Assembly: GCA_964036275.1 (NCBI GenBank)
Contig: OZ038437.1
Coordinates: 10,843,960 to 10,907,959, forward strand
Length of the DNA: 64,000 nt
DNA from: Litoditis marina
Taxonomy: Eukaryota; Nematoda; Chromadorea; Rhabditida; Rhabditidae
Direction: 5' to 3'
The stretch's first letter is position 1, and every line of letters begins with the position of its first letter. The position numbers and the translations under genes were made by a program. The notes beneath the pieces are model-generated. The model saw nothing but the letters and a program-made list of their open reading frames with translations, made no database searches and was not told the origin of the DNA. Positions 29,730 through 40,329 of this stretch are shown here, one piece after another.

Positions 29730-30050
29730 ATCGCCCCCCACTCAACAATCACCCCCCTCGTGGTACTATCACCCCCCACCTAATTGAAATACTAGAAAAA
29801 TCGTGCGAAGGTGGGGGGTAATTGGTAAATGGGTGGGGGGACAATGTACATCTTCGACAATGAACAATCACCCCTCACAATAGAAAATGGGGGGTGATAG
29901 TACATACCCGGAACTGATGAACAATCACCCCCCACTCAACCCAAGCCTGCAGTTAATAAGCATGGTGTATAATCGCCCCCCAAAAGTGGGGGGCGATTGT
30001 AGTACGGGCCCTTTTCAACACATTTTCGACCAGGGTGGGGGGAAAATGTA
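29730..30050. repeat. inverted array of C6/G6 tracts
   Basis: Words ACAATC(A/G)CCCCCCAC and their complements GTGGGGGG(C/T)GATTGT alternate about ten times over 320 bp. The strongest pair is ATCGCCCCCCAAAAGTGGGG at 29971, which forms a tight hairpin. Multiple runs of five to seven G on each strand could form G-quadruplexes. Confidence 0.8.
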
Positions 30051-30357
30051 AACTACTCCTATTTGTTATATTATTTCGTAATATTTTATTTTATTTTTAC
30101 TTCACGTGACATTCACATGCCAATGCCACGTAATTTTGATATTCCACGTTGTTTTTTGCTCCTTTAGTCTCTTCATAGGCACTATTTTGTTCCACTTTTG
30201 AAATGAATATTGAAAGTCGTGTAAATGTGTGAAAATATAGACAACGGCTTACAAGAAATATTCATTGAAACAAATTATGATGCTCCAAGACTGATTAACA
30301 CTAAACACTAACGATATGAGATGGGAGTTTAACAAGATGTCATTGATAATTTAATAT

Positions 30358-31446
30358 TAAGGGCCCGTTTCTCTGCTTTCTTACAATCTCACTTTCTTAC
30401 AAAAAATCTCACTTTCTTACAAAAAATCTTACTTTCTTACAAAAAATCTTACTTTCTCACATAAAATCTTACTTTCTTACAGAGAATCTTACTTTCTTAC
30501 AAAAAATCTCACTTCCTTAAAAATAAACTGACTTTCTTAGAATCAGTCTCACTTTCTGTAATGAAACTCACTATCTGACGAAAAATCTCACCCAAAACAT
30601 TAAAAAATGACCGTGGTGTGAAATTTTTATATTTTACCATTCAACAGAACTACGTTTTGCATGAGATTCCACGTTTCCCGAACTTCACTATTTCGGGAAA
30701 TTTTGTGTGATAAAATTAGCTTTGAAAAACGGTCAGAAAAAATGATTGGATATCACTGTTTTTAGTGTTGGCCTTCATGTTCAGAGGGCCGGCTTCTTGT
30801 GGGCGCCGCGCCACCTAACACAGCTGAGTGCGATTCTGCAACAGTTTTGATTAGGCTGCCATGTAACTTTCATAAATAAAAGGGTGAAAGTCTAATGTTC
30901 CCACTTATTTCAACCTGTTCAAATATATTCTTTTTTTGAATTCATTGACCGCCAGTAAGCAGTCTATTAGCCAAAACGTTCAAAGTTGAAGCCATGCAAA
31001 GTCTTATATTTTGCCATTTGACATCAGACATCAGAACATATATGAGCTTTTCATGTGATACATGATCAACAAAAGACGGTTACTTGTGGATGGCTCTGGT
31101 TTCACCCATCTGTTAACTGATTTTGAACAATAAGAGACTCCTAAGTACTATTTTACTTCAAAGGAGAATGTAAAATGAGAAAAATAGAGTTTAGAAATGG
31201 AAACTTGGAAAAATTGGACGTTTTCGAGAAGATAAGATTTTTTCGCGAACGCATGATTTTTTATGAGAAAGTGAGATTTTTTGTGAGAAAAAGAGATTTT
31301 CAGGGGAAAGTGAGATTTTTTGTAAGAAAGTAAGATTTTTTGTAAGAAGGTAAGATTTTTTGTAAGAAGGTAAGATTTTTTGTAAGAAAGTAAGATTTTT
31401 TTTGTGAGAAAGTAAGATTGCTGGTAAGCAGTGAAACGGCACCTTA
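30358..31446. mobile_element. 1.09-kb TIR element with subterminal repeats
   Basis: Ends TAAGGGCCCGTTTCTCTGC and GCAGTGAAACGGCACCTTA are inverted repeats. Inside each end is an array of a 19-20 bp unit (AATCTCACTTTCTTACAAAA at 30385-30560; the complement at 31240-31430), mirrored between ends. The centre contains sequence shared with 27.1 and 32.7 kb. No transposase found, so non-autonomous. Confidence 0.8.
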
Positions 31447-31523
31447 GAGTTAAACTAGGAGAAACATAATCATTTTTAGAATTGGTTCACGTTTAACTAT
31501 TGATAAAGATATGAGATGGGAGT

Positions 31524-31721
31524 TTAACAAGATGTAATACCATCTGATAATTTGAAATCAATTTGAATAATCTCACTTTTCGCCTTCTGCAGTTGGAGGA
31601 AATCGAACGACAGGTCCATCCTCCGGATCATGTCCGAGAAGTCGGACCGTTCAAGAACAAACTTTGTGATAGGGTGGCACTTTACATTTTGAAGTAAATT
31701 AAGAAAGTGTTTTCCAGCCAC
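31524..31721 (-). CDS. helical 65-aa frame, possible gene fragment
   Basis: The minus frame reads LNLLQNVKCHPITKFVLERS, FSDMIRRMDLSFDFLQLQKA and ends at a stop after ITSC. It is amphipathic and protein-like. The plus strand of the same stretch also offers CTTCTGCAG followed by 34 open codons (LEEIERQVHPPDHVREVGPF), so the true strand is uncertain. Family unknown. Confidence 0.3.
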   Translation of the reverse strand: MAGKHFLNLLQNVKCHPITKFVLERSDFSDMIRRMDLSFDFLQLQKAKSEIIQIDFKLSDGITSC

Positions 31722-31729
31722 ATGGTAAA

Positions 31730-32070
31730 CTCAGCACAGCTGTGAGATGAAAATCTATTTTTACACATTCTAAACAAACCTTTTTCCAACGGTTACCCCG
31801 GGGCTTCACAGTTTTTACTTATAGGTGTCACAACAGAGAGAATATAATATAACAGTATTACAATTTTGAATACCACTTACTACTATAATGTGCTGGAAGC
31901 TGCCAACTGCCCTTTTCCTGAGCTTATGGACTAGCGGTAGTTACAAGTATTTTTCTATCACATTTAGTTTACCAACGGTTCACTAGTGAACGTTAGGTAA
32001 GATATTACAGTTAGTGATAATGAAAAATGACATTTAAAAAATGGTTCGCGGACTTATTGACATGCGAAAA
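31730..32070. other. unassigned interval
   Basis: ATG 31888 starts a signal-peptide-like frame MCWKLPTALFLSLWTSG before GTAGTTAC, but no next exon in phase was found. Confidence 0.25.
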
Positions 32071-32273
32071 CTAGAGAAAACGAACCTCCCGCAAAAAATC
32101 CTCCACGTCAAAGTTTGCACACTCCTTGTAGAGAGTATGCGTCAACTCGACCGGGGTCTTGACCACGAGTGTGTCCCTACCAAGGTGGACAAACTCCGGG
32201 ACTTCAGTCTGCTACTCAGAGTCAACCTTTCTTGCTTTAGGAGCCATAGCGAGCGTGAAGTTGATAAGGTGAA
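32071..32273 (-). pseudogene. gene fragment with premature stop
   Basis: After acceptor TAGTTTAG the minus strand reads MAPKARKVDSE from ATG 32247, one TAG, then TEVPEFVHLGRDTLVVKTPV...NFDVEDFLREVRFL to a stop at 32071. The sequence after the TAG is clearly protein-like and in the same frame, so a single nonsense change is the simplest reading. Family not recognised. Confidence 0.5.
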
Positions 32274-32429
32274 CTAAACTAGTACTTTTTTACGTGAAAA
32301 AAAAAACAGAACTATGATCCTACGTATACACTACACAAACCTGTTCGCCACCGATTTCCACGTAAACGTACTTTGGGGTCAGGACCTTTCTTCACGTTTG
32401 AGGCTGACCTTTGTGATTACGCTGCCTAC

Positions 32430-32611
32430 AGGCGGCGTAGCAATCCCTCAAAAATCTCATGAGATACCTCATGAGCTATTCGCATGAGCTTCTCATGAGA
32501 TTCTATCGATTGCTATGCTACAACATTGAGAGTTCACGAGTAGCTTATGAGGTATCTCATGAGAAACTCATATGAGATTCTCGTGAGATTGAAGGGATTG
32601 CTACGCCGCCA
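32430..32611. mobile_element. GGCGGCGTAGCAA TIR MITE (copy 2)
   Basis: GGCGGCGTAGCAATCCCT pairs with AGGGATTGCTACGCCGCC. Interior words CATGAGATACCTCATGAG and their complements add palindromes. About 182 bp, non-coding. Confidence 0.85.
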
Positions 32612-33586
32612 GGTCACATAACGACCAGACTTCATTTCTTCTGACGGTGATTGATGTTTAAACCCGATTGCTCTATGTTAAATCATGTGCTTCGGACATC
32701 TGGAAAAAATAACAGACGGCCATCAAGTTTAGCAGTAACAAAATCACGCTACGCATAATATTTGATAATTTTCACTTATACTCAACGCTGTTATTTCTTG
32801 ACTGCAGATATGTTCACATTATACATACAGTAGTGAAGGTGTATTTTCTGTTTTTGAGGTGAAAATGAACAACGACGTAGTTTACTCACCACCGCATTGT
32901 GTAAAGTAGTCCAGTTCAAACCCGAGGTTAATCTCACCTTTCACCTATTCGGTTGGTGTGTTAGGTAAGCCTACAGGAAACGTGCTCAGGTAAACAGCTC
33001 CTAGATGAAATACTATTAGCGGAACTTCTGAGTACCCTATCCGACTCAAAGACTATCTGTGACCTAGTGTTGTAGTTAGGGTCAGTCACTGGACTTTCCC
33101 GTGAACTTGTTTTTCTAGTTTTTTTTTGTTAGAGCTAGCGACCATGCATTAGTGTGTTGAAGGTAATGAAAGTACTACAATGTTTCTGTTTTAAGAATAG
33201 AGGAAAGATCGTACCAGTGTGGACTTCGAGTGGGACTAACAGTAGGAGCTGGGGGCTTGGAAGCCGAGAACTGAGAGGAAAAAGGCTGAAAGTGGGGCTG
33301 AGAACAGGCTTGGCAGTGGTCAGACTGCGGACCAAGTTGAGGCGGAAAAACACTAAACAGAGAAGTTTAATTTACATGCTGTAATGTTATTTAGTTGGAT
33401 GAGAAGACATTGAACGATAGATATACAGTGATTGTCAAAGGTTAACTAAGAAGATGTTGTAGTCGTGTTGAGTGAAGAATCAGTTATATAAGATACGATC
33501 GTAATGAGTGTGTTTAGGTCATATTGTCTAAGCTGGAGGTGGTTTGGTACAAGGCCGTGTCATGACTGTTTACAAGTTTGCTCATT
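32612..33586. other. repeat and spacer
   Basis: 32730-32890 matches 27.27-27.43 kb. 33150-33370 is purine-rich with mirrored open frames and no motif. No gene supported. Confidence 0.4.
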
Positions 33587-33795
33587 TTAGAGAAATTGAA
33601 AACAAACTAACCTTATAGTTAAAACATAGTAAATGTTCCTGAAGTAGTGAGTACGACTAACTTTCAGATGTGTATGCTCCAGGAACAAGAATAAGATAGG
33701 GTTAAAGATTACATGAAAAGGCCACGCCCACAAGTTAATTGGGGTTTCTGTTCTGAGAAGCACACCTGGGTAATAATATTGAAAAAGCAAATATC
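33587..33795 (-). repeat. 190-bp dispersed repeat, diverged open copy
   Basis: The frame is retained (YYYPGVLLRTETPINLWA, then LEHTHLKVSRTHYF) despite many substitutions, with GTTAGT at the end. Confidence 0.6.
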
Positions 33796-34779
33796 AATTG
33801 GGCCGTACCAGCAACCTTAATTATGTCCGTAAAAAACGAAACTAAACTATGATGTATCCAAACTTCCAAACTCGAAAAACAGACGAACTTGCAACTTCAA
33901 GAATGTGATCAATCTACATATACATAAAAACAGAATAATATGGACCAGAATATATACTGACAGCTCTTGTCTACCCTTCTAGAAACTACTTGCATGATCA
34001 TAAAACGTGTAAAGAAAGTTTTCATGTTTTTTTCACGTTCAAAAACTATGTTTTCACAAGTTGCACGTAAATTTTAACTACAACTAAAAGTACGCGTACG
34101 AAGACGGTACGATTGGTTCTGTTTTCGCAGTTTTGAAATCTACGCTGTGTTCTACAGATTTGCGTTTGGTCGAATCATAAATAGCTAGCCATGAGGACCG
34201 CGTGAGAGGCACAGTTATAAAGAAAATATGGTTTTGTATACTCTGTTTCACCAGTCGATAACCTCTTACAGCACGCCGTCTAATGTTTAAAACCCCGTTT
34301 TCTAATGAATACTTCCAATTTTGGATGTGAAATTTCTAGCAGTTATAGTGAAGAAGGTAGAATAGATAAGGACGAACTTATGAACAATTTCAATAACCCC
34401 CTCATAGCAAACTTTCACTTAGAAGATTGAACATATTAATGTGGGGGGTTCAAAGGTTCGTAGAAAAATAGCGTGCCTAGCGGAAAACCGCTGCTTGTAA
34501 ATCTGCTATGTTTCTACTCATTTGGTTTTTGAGAAATAGATAAAAACAATATTAATGAAATTTCATATACGTATAAAACTTTTTTTGTTAATTTTGATTC
34601 TACATTGAAAAGTAAATATAAACAGTTATGGTGAAACTATAATTGCTTTAAGGTAATTCAAACAAACATTGATTGTAATATTAAACACAAACATCGAAAT
34701 TAATATTTAATATTATACGCACAACATCGAGAAGGACGGTTGAATGAATAATGAGCATTATCAAATTTAAAAAGAAGCC
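33796..34779. other. repeat tail and spacer
   Basis: 34230-34330 (TATACTCTGTTTCACCAGTC, TCTAATGTTTAAAACC) is a worn part of the 550-bp TIR element. The rest is AT-rich. Confidence 0.4.
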
Positions 34780-35067
34780 ATGTTGAAACTAATAAAGGGG
34801 GACTGTATTGAATGCCGAATTTGGCTAACGGCGTTAGCCGAAAAGGCAGGAGAGTCAGAGAAATGCGCGCAATCGATATTCATTCACTCCAAATCATCCT
34901 CTGCGTCTGTAACCGTGAGCAAAAAATTGGTAACATTTCAAAAACAAAACTTTGAATTGGACATTCTAGTAAGAGAAAAACATCGATCGAACTGTCTTAG
35001 GTCGGTCATTTATTCGAAAATTCAATGCAGTCCCCCTTTGCGCTACATAACATATTCAAATGGATAG
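34780..35067 (+). CDS. hypothetical 95-aa frame
   Basis: Starts MLKLIKGDCIECRIWLTALA and contains two closely spaced cysteines (CIEC). No splice sites, no recognised domain; ATG context is ordinary. It may be a chance frame. Confidence 0.25.
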   Translation: MLKLIKGDCIECRIWLTALAEKAGESEKCAQSIFIHSKSSSASVTVSKKLVTFQKQNFELDILVREKHRSNCLRSVIYSKIQCSPPLRYITYSNG

Positions 35068-35113
35068 TGAATACCGCTACACTTGGAACCAAATACCAGA
35101 AGAAGAGAGATGA

Positions 35114-35209
35114 TCAACGACGGAACTGCTGCTGCTGGAAAAGGAGAAGTTCCTCTTCCTTATCTTCTCGTCGACGTCGTCGTGTTTTGAACATCTGTTT
35201 CGGAGGCAC
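35114..35209 (-). CDS. probable terminal exon, basic and Q-rich
   Basis: Acceptor ATTGTTCAG is followed by VPPKQMFKTRRRRREDKEEE, LLLFQQQQFRR and TGA. The RRRRR cluster looks like a nuclear-localisation signal. No upstream partner was secured within 1 kb, so the gene is unknown or lost. Confidence 0.45.
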   Translation of the reverse strand: MPPKQMFKTRRRRREDKEEELLLFQQQQFRR

Positions 35210-35640
35210 CTGAACAATACAGTTAATTGAGTGTGCACAACGAGTTTGGAAAACGAACTGTTTATTGGATAGTGAACGATAACTTTCGCAATATATCGTG
35301 TTTTCGCGATATGGAATTTTCCATCATCAACATGTTGAGAAGAAAAAAACCGGGGTTTCTCAGTTTCTCACAAGTCATAGATATAGTCGTTTTGTGCAGT
35401 TCGGTGTCCGAAAATCATACACCCTCAACAGTCCGAATCTCCCAATTCCGGGTTACAGAAAATCGTACCACTTTCTCACGATTTCGCGACAACTCTTCCC
35501 CGCGCGCCGCGTGTGCAAAGTTTATCCCCCACCAAGCGACAACTCGTTCCCAATTTTTTCATCACAAAACTAGCTAAAAACTAGATTTTAACGTGAAACT
35601 ACATTTTGTGAAGTTTCCCGCCTACTACTGAATACAAATT
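35210..35640. other. unassigned interval
   Basis: Overlapping plus frames at 35.23-35.57 kb have no motif; CCGCGCGCCGCG is a short palindrome at 35497. No gene supported. Confidence 0.3.
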
Positions 35641-35646
35641 AAGTAT

Positions 35647-35743
35647 ATGAATTCTCTCGTTTTTTCTCAATGACTCAATGATTATATACATTCGAAAAAT
35701 GTATATAATCATTGAGTCATTGAGAAAAAACGAGAGAATTCAT
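35647..35743. repeat. near-perfect 97-bp hairpin
   Basis: ATGAATTCTCTCGTTTTTTC... through ...TATATACATT pairs base for base with the complement after a CGAAA-type loop: about 46 bp per arm with no visible mismatch. Confidence 0.9.
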
Positions 35744-35904
35744 GAAAGTTGTAATAATTATATATTTATGTAACTGTATGATATCAAATCGTCCAATATG
35801 GGTGGTACTACTTATGCGATGTCTCCGTGCAGATCCGTTTGCCAAAACTAGTCTAAGTTAGTGTATAGTTCAAACTAACGGTAGAAACTACAATTTTACA
35901 AGTG

Positions 35905-35942
35905 CATTTCGTTCCTGATCGTTTAGTTTCTCATTTCAGATC
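35905..35942. repeat. duplicated exon fragment downstream of its gene
   Basis: CATTTCGTTCCTGATCGTTT + AGTTTCTCATT matches 36663-36694, which is coding in the gene at 36109-36977. Confidence 0.8.
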
Positions 35943-36039
35943 AATTCGATCCGCCATGGATCAATCGGGTGAATGAGGGCAACAATGCATCTACATACCG
36001 TTTTTCTCAATATTTCATATTTTAGTGATAAAATTTTGT

Positions 36040-36062
36040 GGTATTCATTTTATTTTCAATAA
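36040..36062 (-). terminator. probable polyadenylation signal
   Basis: AATAAA variants (TGAAAATAAAATG, TTTATTATTG context) lie about 55 nt downstream of the TAG of the 36.1-kb gene, the usual nematode distance being 10-20 nt before cleavage. Confidence 0.5.
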
Positions 36063-36108
36063 TAAAAATGTATTAATATAACAACATATTCTTGGTTTTA
36101 TAGTTATA

Positions 36109-36977
36109 CTAATGAACTCTTAAGAAGTCAACATTATGCATGTTACCACCAGGCTGTATTTGTGTGACCGATTTTGCCGGCGCCCAGCCCATTGGCTGCC
36201 GAGCCCGGTGGTTGCCCGCGCCGAGCTGACTGAATAAAGCGGTTCCTTCTGGCTGGGCGCCGGCAACGAACCGGCGTGGCTCTGAGAAAAATGTTACCTT
36301 GACTGGAACTCGCGGTCTCAGCGTCTGTGGCAGGCCCTAGAAAGAAAGAAATTAGTGACTGTTGGAATCGCAAATGTACTACTCACATTCTATAGAGTGC
36401 CTGGCGAGGAAAACACTCCGAGGTACTGGGAATTGTATATTTGGTGTTTGAATAACTCTATGAACTGTACTACAATGTACACATTTTCCATGTCATTTCA
36501 CAATTTCAACAACCACTTTATTTTCGGTACCATCGGCTTTTACTCACCAATTGGGCAGGCGGAGCAGGTGGGTATGTATATGTAGGAGATACACAGAATG
36601 CAGGCTCCTCGAAGAGCTGCGGCGTGTCTGGTGATGGTCCCCGCCGGAAATTTCGCAAGATAGCATTTCGTTCCTGATCGTTTAGTTTCTCATTCTCAGA
36701 ACAAAACCACTCATAAAGAGGCGAACCTGAACATTCGTAAGCAATGGAACAATAATATCAGTTAAAACCGGTTAATATTCTTCAGGCTGAAGTGTTTTGT
36801 TAACCATCTTGAAAACAGATAGGTAGTTCGAATAAAAAACGTTTTATTGAAAAGCACCACCCGCACATAAAAGCAACTCACGAGAATTACGTCCGTTTCC
36901 TGTAAGATTGTTCCAATCCTTTTCCAATGCCTGCAATGTTTCCTTAAACAATTCTGGAGAAGCTTTTTTTAAGTACC
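36109..36977 (-). CDS. unidentified gene, three 3' exons
   Basis: Exons 36977-36882, 36726-36548 and 36336-36109 join in phase (donors GTGAGT and GTGAGT; acceptors ATAAG, GTTCAG and TTTCTAG). The protein runs YLKKASPELFKETLQALEKD, then SPLYEWFCSENEKLND... ILRNFRRGPSPDTPQLFEEP, a proline/tyrosine patch (SPTYTYPPAPPAQL), and a basic, Gln/Gly-rich end closing HNVDFLRVH-stop. About 165 residues are visible; the first exon has a weak acceptor, so the 5' end is likely upstream. The last exon is GC-rich compared with its surroundings. AATAAA-like GAAAATAAAATG lies 55-60 nt after the stop. No known domain is recognised; the helical N-part plus disordered Pro-rich C-part suggests a regulatory or adaptor protein. 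Confidence 0.75.
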
Positions 36978-37041
36978 CTTATTGAAGATACGCGTAACCA
37001 AACAAAGATGAAAATCAACTGTCCCTTCAGAGAAAAAATTT

Positions 37042-37065
37042 GAGAACAAAACCACTCATAAATGT
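37042..37065. repeat. second duplicated fragment of the 36.7-kb exon
   Basis: GAGAACAAAACCACTCATAAA matches 36698-36718 (coding LYEWFCS). It lies upstream of the gene. Confidence 0.75.
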
Positions 37066-37380
37066 CTAACGGATGCTTATGACAGCGAACTTCTCTCATT
37101 CATTGACTCTCGTATCGATTTCTATTTTTCATACTGTATAAACTATCATCATGTTTTCACCGTGTGATAAATTATAGTATGCAACCGGTATTTCAATTAA
37201 AAAGGTATTTCTCTTCTCTACATTATTTTCTTTTTCATTGTGAGTAAGATTGATGTAGATTTGTCACATCAATACAATCAAAAACCGGAAATGTAGAGAT
37301 CCAACACAGTCCATTAGACTACAAAAACTGGCATAGGAACCAACGGATGCGTTCATATCCAAACTAGTTGGGCATTCATC
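37066..37380. other. unassigned interval
   Basis: AT-rich; no exon or repeat recognised. Confidence 0.4.
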
Positions 37381-37800
37381 AAAAAGTGGGGGACCAACAA
37401 TTGTGTGATTTGTACGAGATACTCAAGGACGGCAGACCTTCTAGGGACATTGCAACACAAAGGGAAAATTATAGAGAGTGATTATTTAAAAGTGGTGATG
37501 CCACAAAAAGTGAAGAATATTTTGCCAACTAGTCCACGGTAGATAACAACTCACCGCTTTTCTGCTCAGGTATGTTGCGCAGTTTAAGAAGAATGAGCGA
37601 GATAACTGTTGTCGACACAGTTATTTAGCTGTGACTTGTGATATACCGTGGACTAGTTCGGCAAAATATTTTTCCCTTGGCATCCTCACTTTTAAATAAT
37701 CACTCTCTATAATTTTCCCTTTTTGTTGCAATGTCCCTAGAAGGTCTGCCGTCCTTGAGTATCTCGTACAAATCCCACAATTGTTGGTCCCCCACTTGAT
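37381..37800. mobile_element. long hairpin element 1
   Basis: Left arm AAAAAGTGGGGGACCAAC...CGGCAGACCTTCTAGGGACA...TTTAAAAGT pairs with the right arm ending GTTGGTCCCCCACTT; arms about 150 bp, centre about 110 bp. The right arm is open on the minus strand: KWGTNNCGICTRYSR, LLGTLQQKGK, REKYFAELVHGIS. Confidence 0.8.
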
Positions 37801-38605
37801 AAATTTTATACTTTTTGTAGACATTCCGAAGGCATGTCTAGATGTTCAATTAAAACTGCTTTGCTCTTGAAAATTAACTAACTTTATTTGCTCTCAGAAT
37901 TAAAAACATGAGAGCGGTACTAAAATTTGGATGAAGCATGTTTGACGTCAACTTTGCTCACTTCAACAATGACATGCTGACCATCAGAATCTAAGAACAC
38001 ATCATGTACAGATGAAGTTTTATCGTTATTACCCCACTTTCCGACATTTATCATCATTTGAATTGTACTTTCCAAATATGACGTCACCTGGCCTTCAGAA
38101 TTCCAGAGTACGTCATGTACTCAAACTTTCACGCAATTTTTTACTCCAGAGTACGTAAATTTTTGTGGCTCAAGCTTGACCGATTTTGCTCAAATTTCGA
38201 AGACAGCTTGGAAATTAGAAGTGTAGGCAAGCAGCTTGCGAAATTCTTCGTCTTATATCAGGCAATAAAAATCGGAACATGAACATTTTCACTGTGACGC
38301 AACTCGATTTGGTTAATTGGCTTTCAGATTTAAATCCATTGTGTAGTTTCTAGTTGTTTTGATGTCGATGATAGAGTCTAATTTGAACATCCCTCGTACA
38401 CAAACCCCCTATCGATGGCATCACGTAAACCGCTATTCGGAAAACGAAACGATGGTATGACATGAAAGTATAAGACGAAGACGAAGCTTTGGTAATGGTT
38501 TTTCATCTACCATACGGTCAGATTGTTCACTCAAAAGTGAAAATAAGAGCCGGACGATTTCTGTAATGAAACCCCTAATCAAACTCGGTTTCAATTCGCC
38601 AATCT
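37801..38605. other. spacer with TGACGT words
   Basis: GACGTCAACTTT and ATGACGTCACCTGGCCTTCA at 37946-38100 relate to the CRE-like array at 40.3 kb. No gene. Confidence 0.45.
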
Positions 38606-39203
38606 CTAATGATTTTGACCTTCCGGTCCATTCAGAAATCGTACTTCAAATGAACCCAATACATCTCGCATCATCTCTTCCAGGTCGATGAGTTCGGTTA
38701 CGGCTTTTTGGAATTTTTCGGAAACGTTTGCAAAGGTTGACAGGTCACTTGATGGGCTCTTGATCATCGCCAGAATCATTGGGATCTTGAAAAAGTCTTC
38801 AATCAATGTTTTTTATGATCAGACAATACTATTTTTGTTTCAGTTAATGACCAAATATGTTGAAGTTGTGTATCATATTAGATTGATTTATTCGCGGTAA
38901 TCACGCACCACTATGTACCAGATTTGGCACGATCAAGTTTCCCAAGGTTTCACGCTCTGACTATTAACTTTTAAGTAAAAAAATTTTGCACTCATGAGAA
39001 CAGTTTTGTCCACTACTAATTCTGAACGGAAACGGAGCGTGATAACTGAAACTATTAAATCTTGTATTTCTTTGGCAAACAAAAGTAAAACACACATTTA
39101 CCACACGTTTTTTTGCCGTGTCAATCGAGACACCCAGCTCTGAGATATTGGACTTGCTCTGACTTATTAACTCCACTGAACCATGAAGTTTGAACAGTTC
39201 ATC
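38606..39203 (-). CDS. helical gene fragment, two exons
   Basis: Exon 39203-39102 (acceptor CAGTTTTAG, donor GTAAAT) encodes DELFKLHGSVELISQSKSNI, then SELGVSIDTAKKRV. A second block, about 38806-38606, encodes EDFFKIPMILAMIKSPSSDL, VSEKFQKAVTELIDLEEMMR and ends QNH-stop. Heptad spacing suggests a coiled-coil or four-helix bundle. The junction before EDFF has no in-phase acceptor, and a TGA lies four codons upstream in the natural frame (IIKNID-TGA), so one small frameshift may separate the halves. Family unknown. Confidence 0.45.
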
Positions 39204-39885
39204 CTAAAACTGAGAAGTATAGTAGTACAACTGTACCCCTTTCAACACGCGAGGAGACGGTATTCACCGTTCCTAGACCGCCCAGAAAACAAACAAAGTT
39301 GGGAAGCAGAATTGGCCGAATAGCCAAAGGTTCAAATTGTTGTTGATCTCAAACTTTGACACTGGGCTCAGAGTAGTTGGAACTCTCGTGACGCCAAAAA
39401 AATTATTGTGTGAACTTCAAAATTCAAAATACCTATTACTCGCTCAATACTTTCTATCGAAACTGCCGTAATCCCGACAAAATGGGTTCCTCTCTAAAAG
39501 TGGTCGTCATGTATTTTTTTAGATTATTTGTACCTCACTTTTGGGATAGATGCCCTGAATTTTGAAAAACTTTCAGGGAATTGAATATTTTTGGAATTGG
39601 AGCGAGTTATGTTCGCATTTATCGTGAATCGCGCGCAGCGCGAAGCGCTGTGCGAGATTTGTCTTTGGTCCGGCTAATGCGAGCCTCCGTTTTTTCAGTT
39701 TTCCCATAAAAAGGATTAAATTCGCAAAACAGAACTTTTGAAACTGGGGAAGTTTCTACAGCATATTTGCAAAATGTGCCCCAAATTTTAACGAAATCGG
39801 TTAAGTTTGAGCCAAGTTATGAAGTTTTCGCTTCATAAAAAGCGCCAACTTCCGTCGTGTGTGGGTGGGTGGGTGGGTTGTGACA
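39204..39885. other. spacer with GC palindrome and G-tract
   Basis: 39631-39655 is a copy of the GC palindrome at 112. GTGGGTGGGTGGGTGGG at about 39858 has four G-triplets in a row and could form a G-quadruplex. Confidence 0.5.
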
Positions 39886-40190
39886 AGGGAAAATTCCCAG
39901 TTTAGGGGTTTCTACTTAATCGGTTTTGTTGAAAATTGTGGAAGACATGTGATACCTACTCAAACCCTGGTGATCCAAAAAAAATAGGAAAAAATAGTTT
40001 TTGTCAAAGTTATAGACGTTTCCGGATTGTGTAATCGTGATGGGAAAATTCCGAGTTCAAGGGTTTCTACTCAACCGATTTAGTTGCAAATTGTGTAAAG
40101 GGTGTAATATCCACTCAAACCCTGACGGACCGAAAAAAATTGCAAAAAAATTGTTTTATTCAAAGTTATAGACATTTTTCGGAAAGTGTC
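39886..40190. repeat. 152-bp tandem duplication
   Basis: GGGAAAATTCC(C/G)AGTT and TCAAAGTTATAGACGTTT-type words recur with a period of about 152 bp, two units. Confidence 0.75.
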
Positions 40191-40329
40191 TGCGTTTCTC
40201 CATTCAGCACGCTCTCTCACTCTCTCTGTCCGGTCAACAACTCAAACTGTACTGTAACTTAGAGAAACAATTACCGATTTGCTTGAAAATTGAAATATAA
40301 TGCCATCGTGACTTTATTGAATATGAAGT

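Noticed and set aside
32041..32277. 78-aa plus-strand frame
   Set aside because: Antisense shadow of the minus-strand fragment at 32071-32273, which has an acceptor and better protein character.
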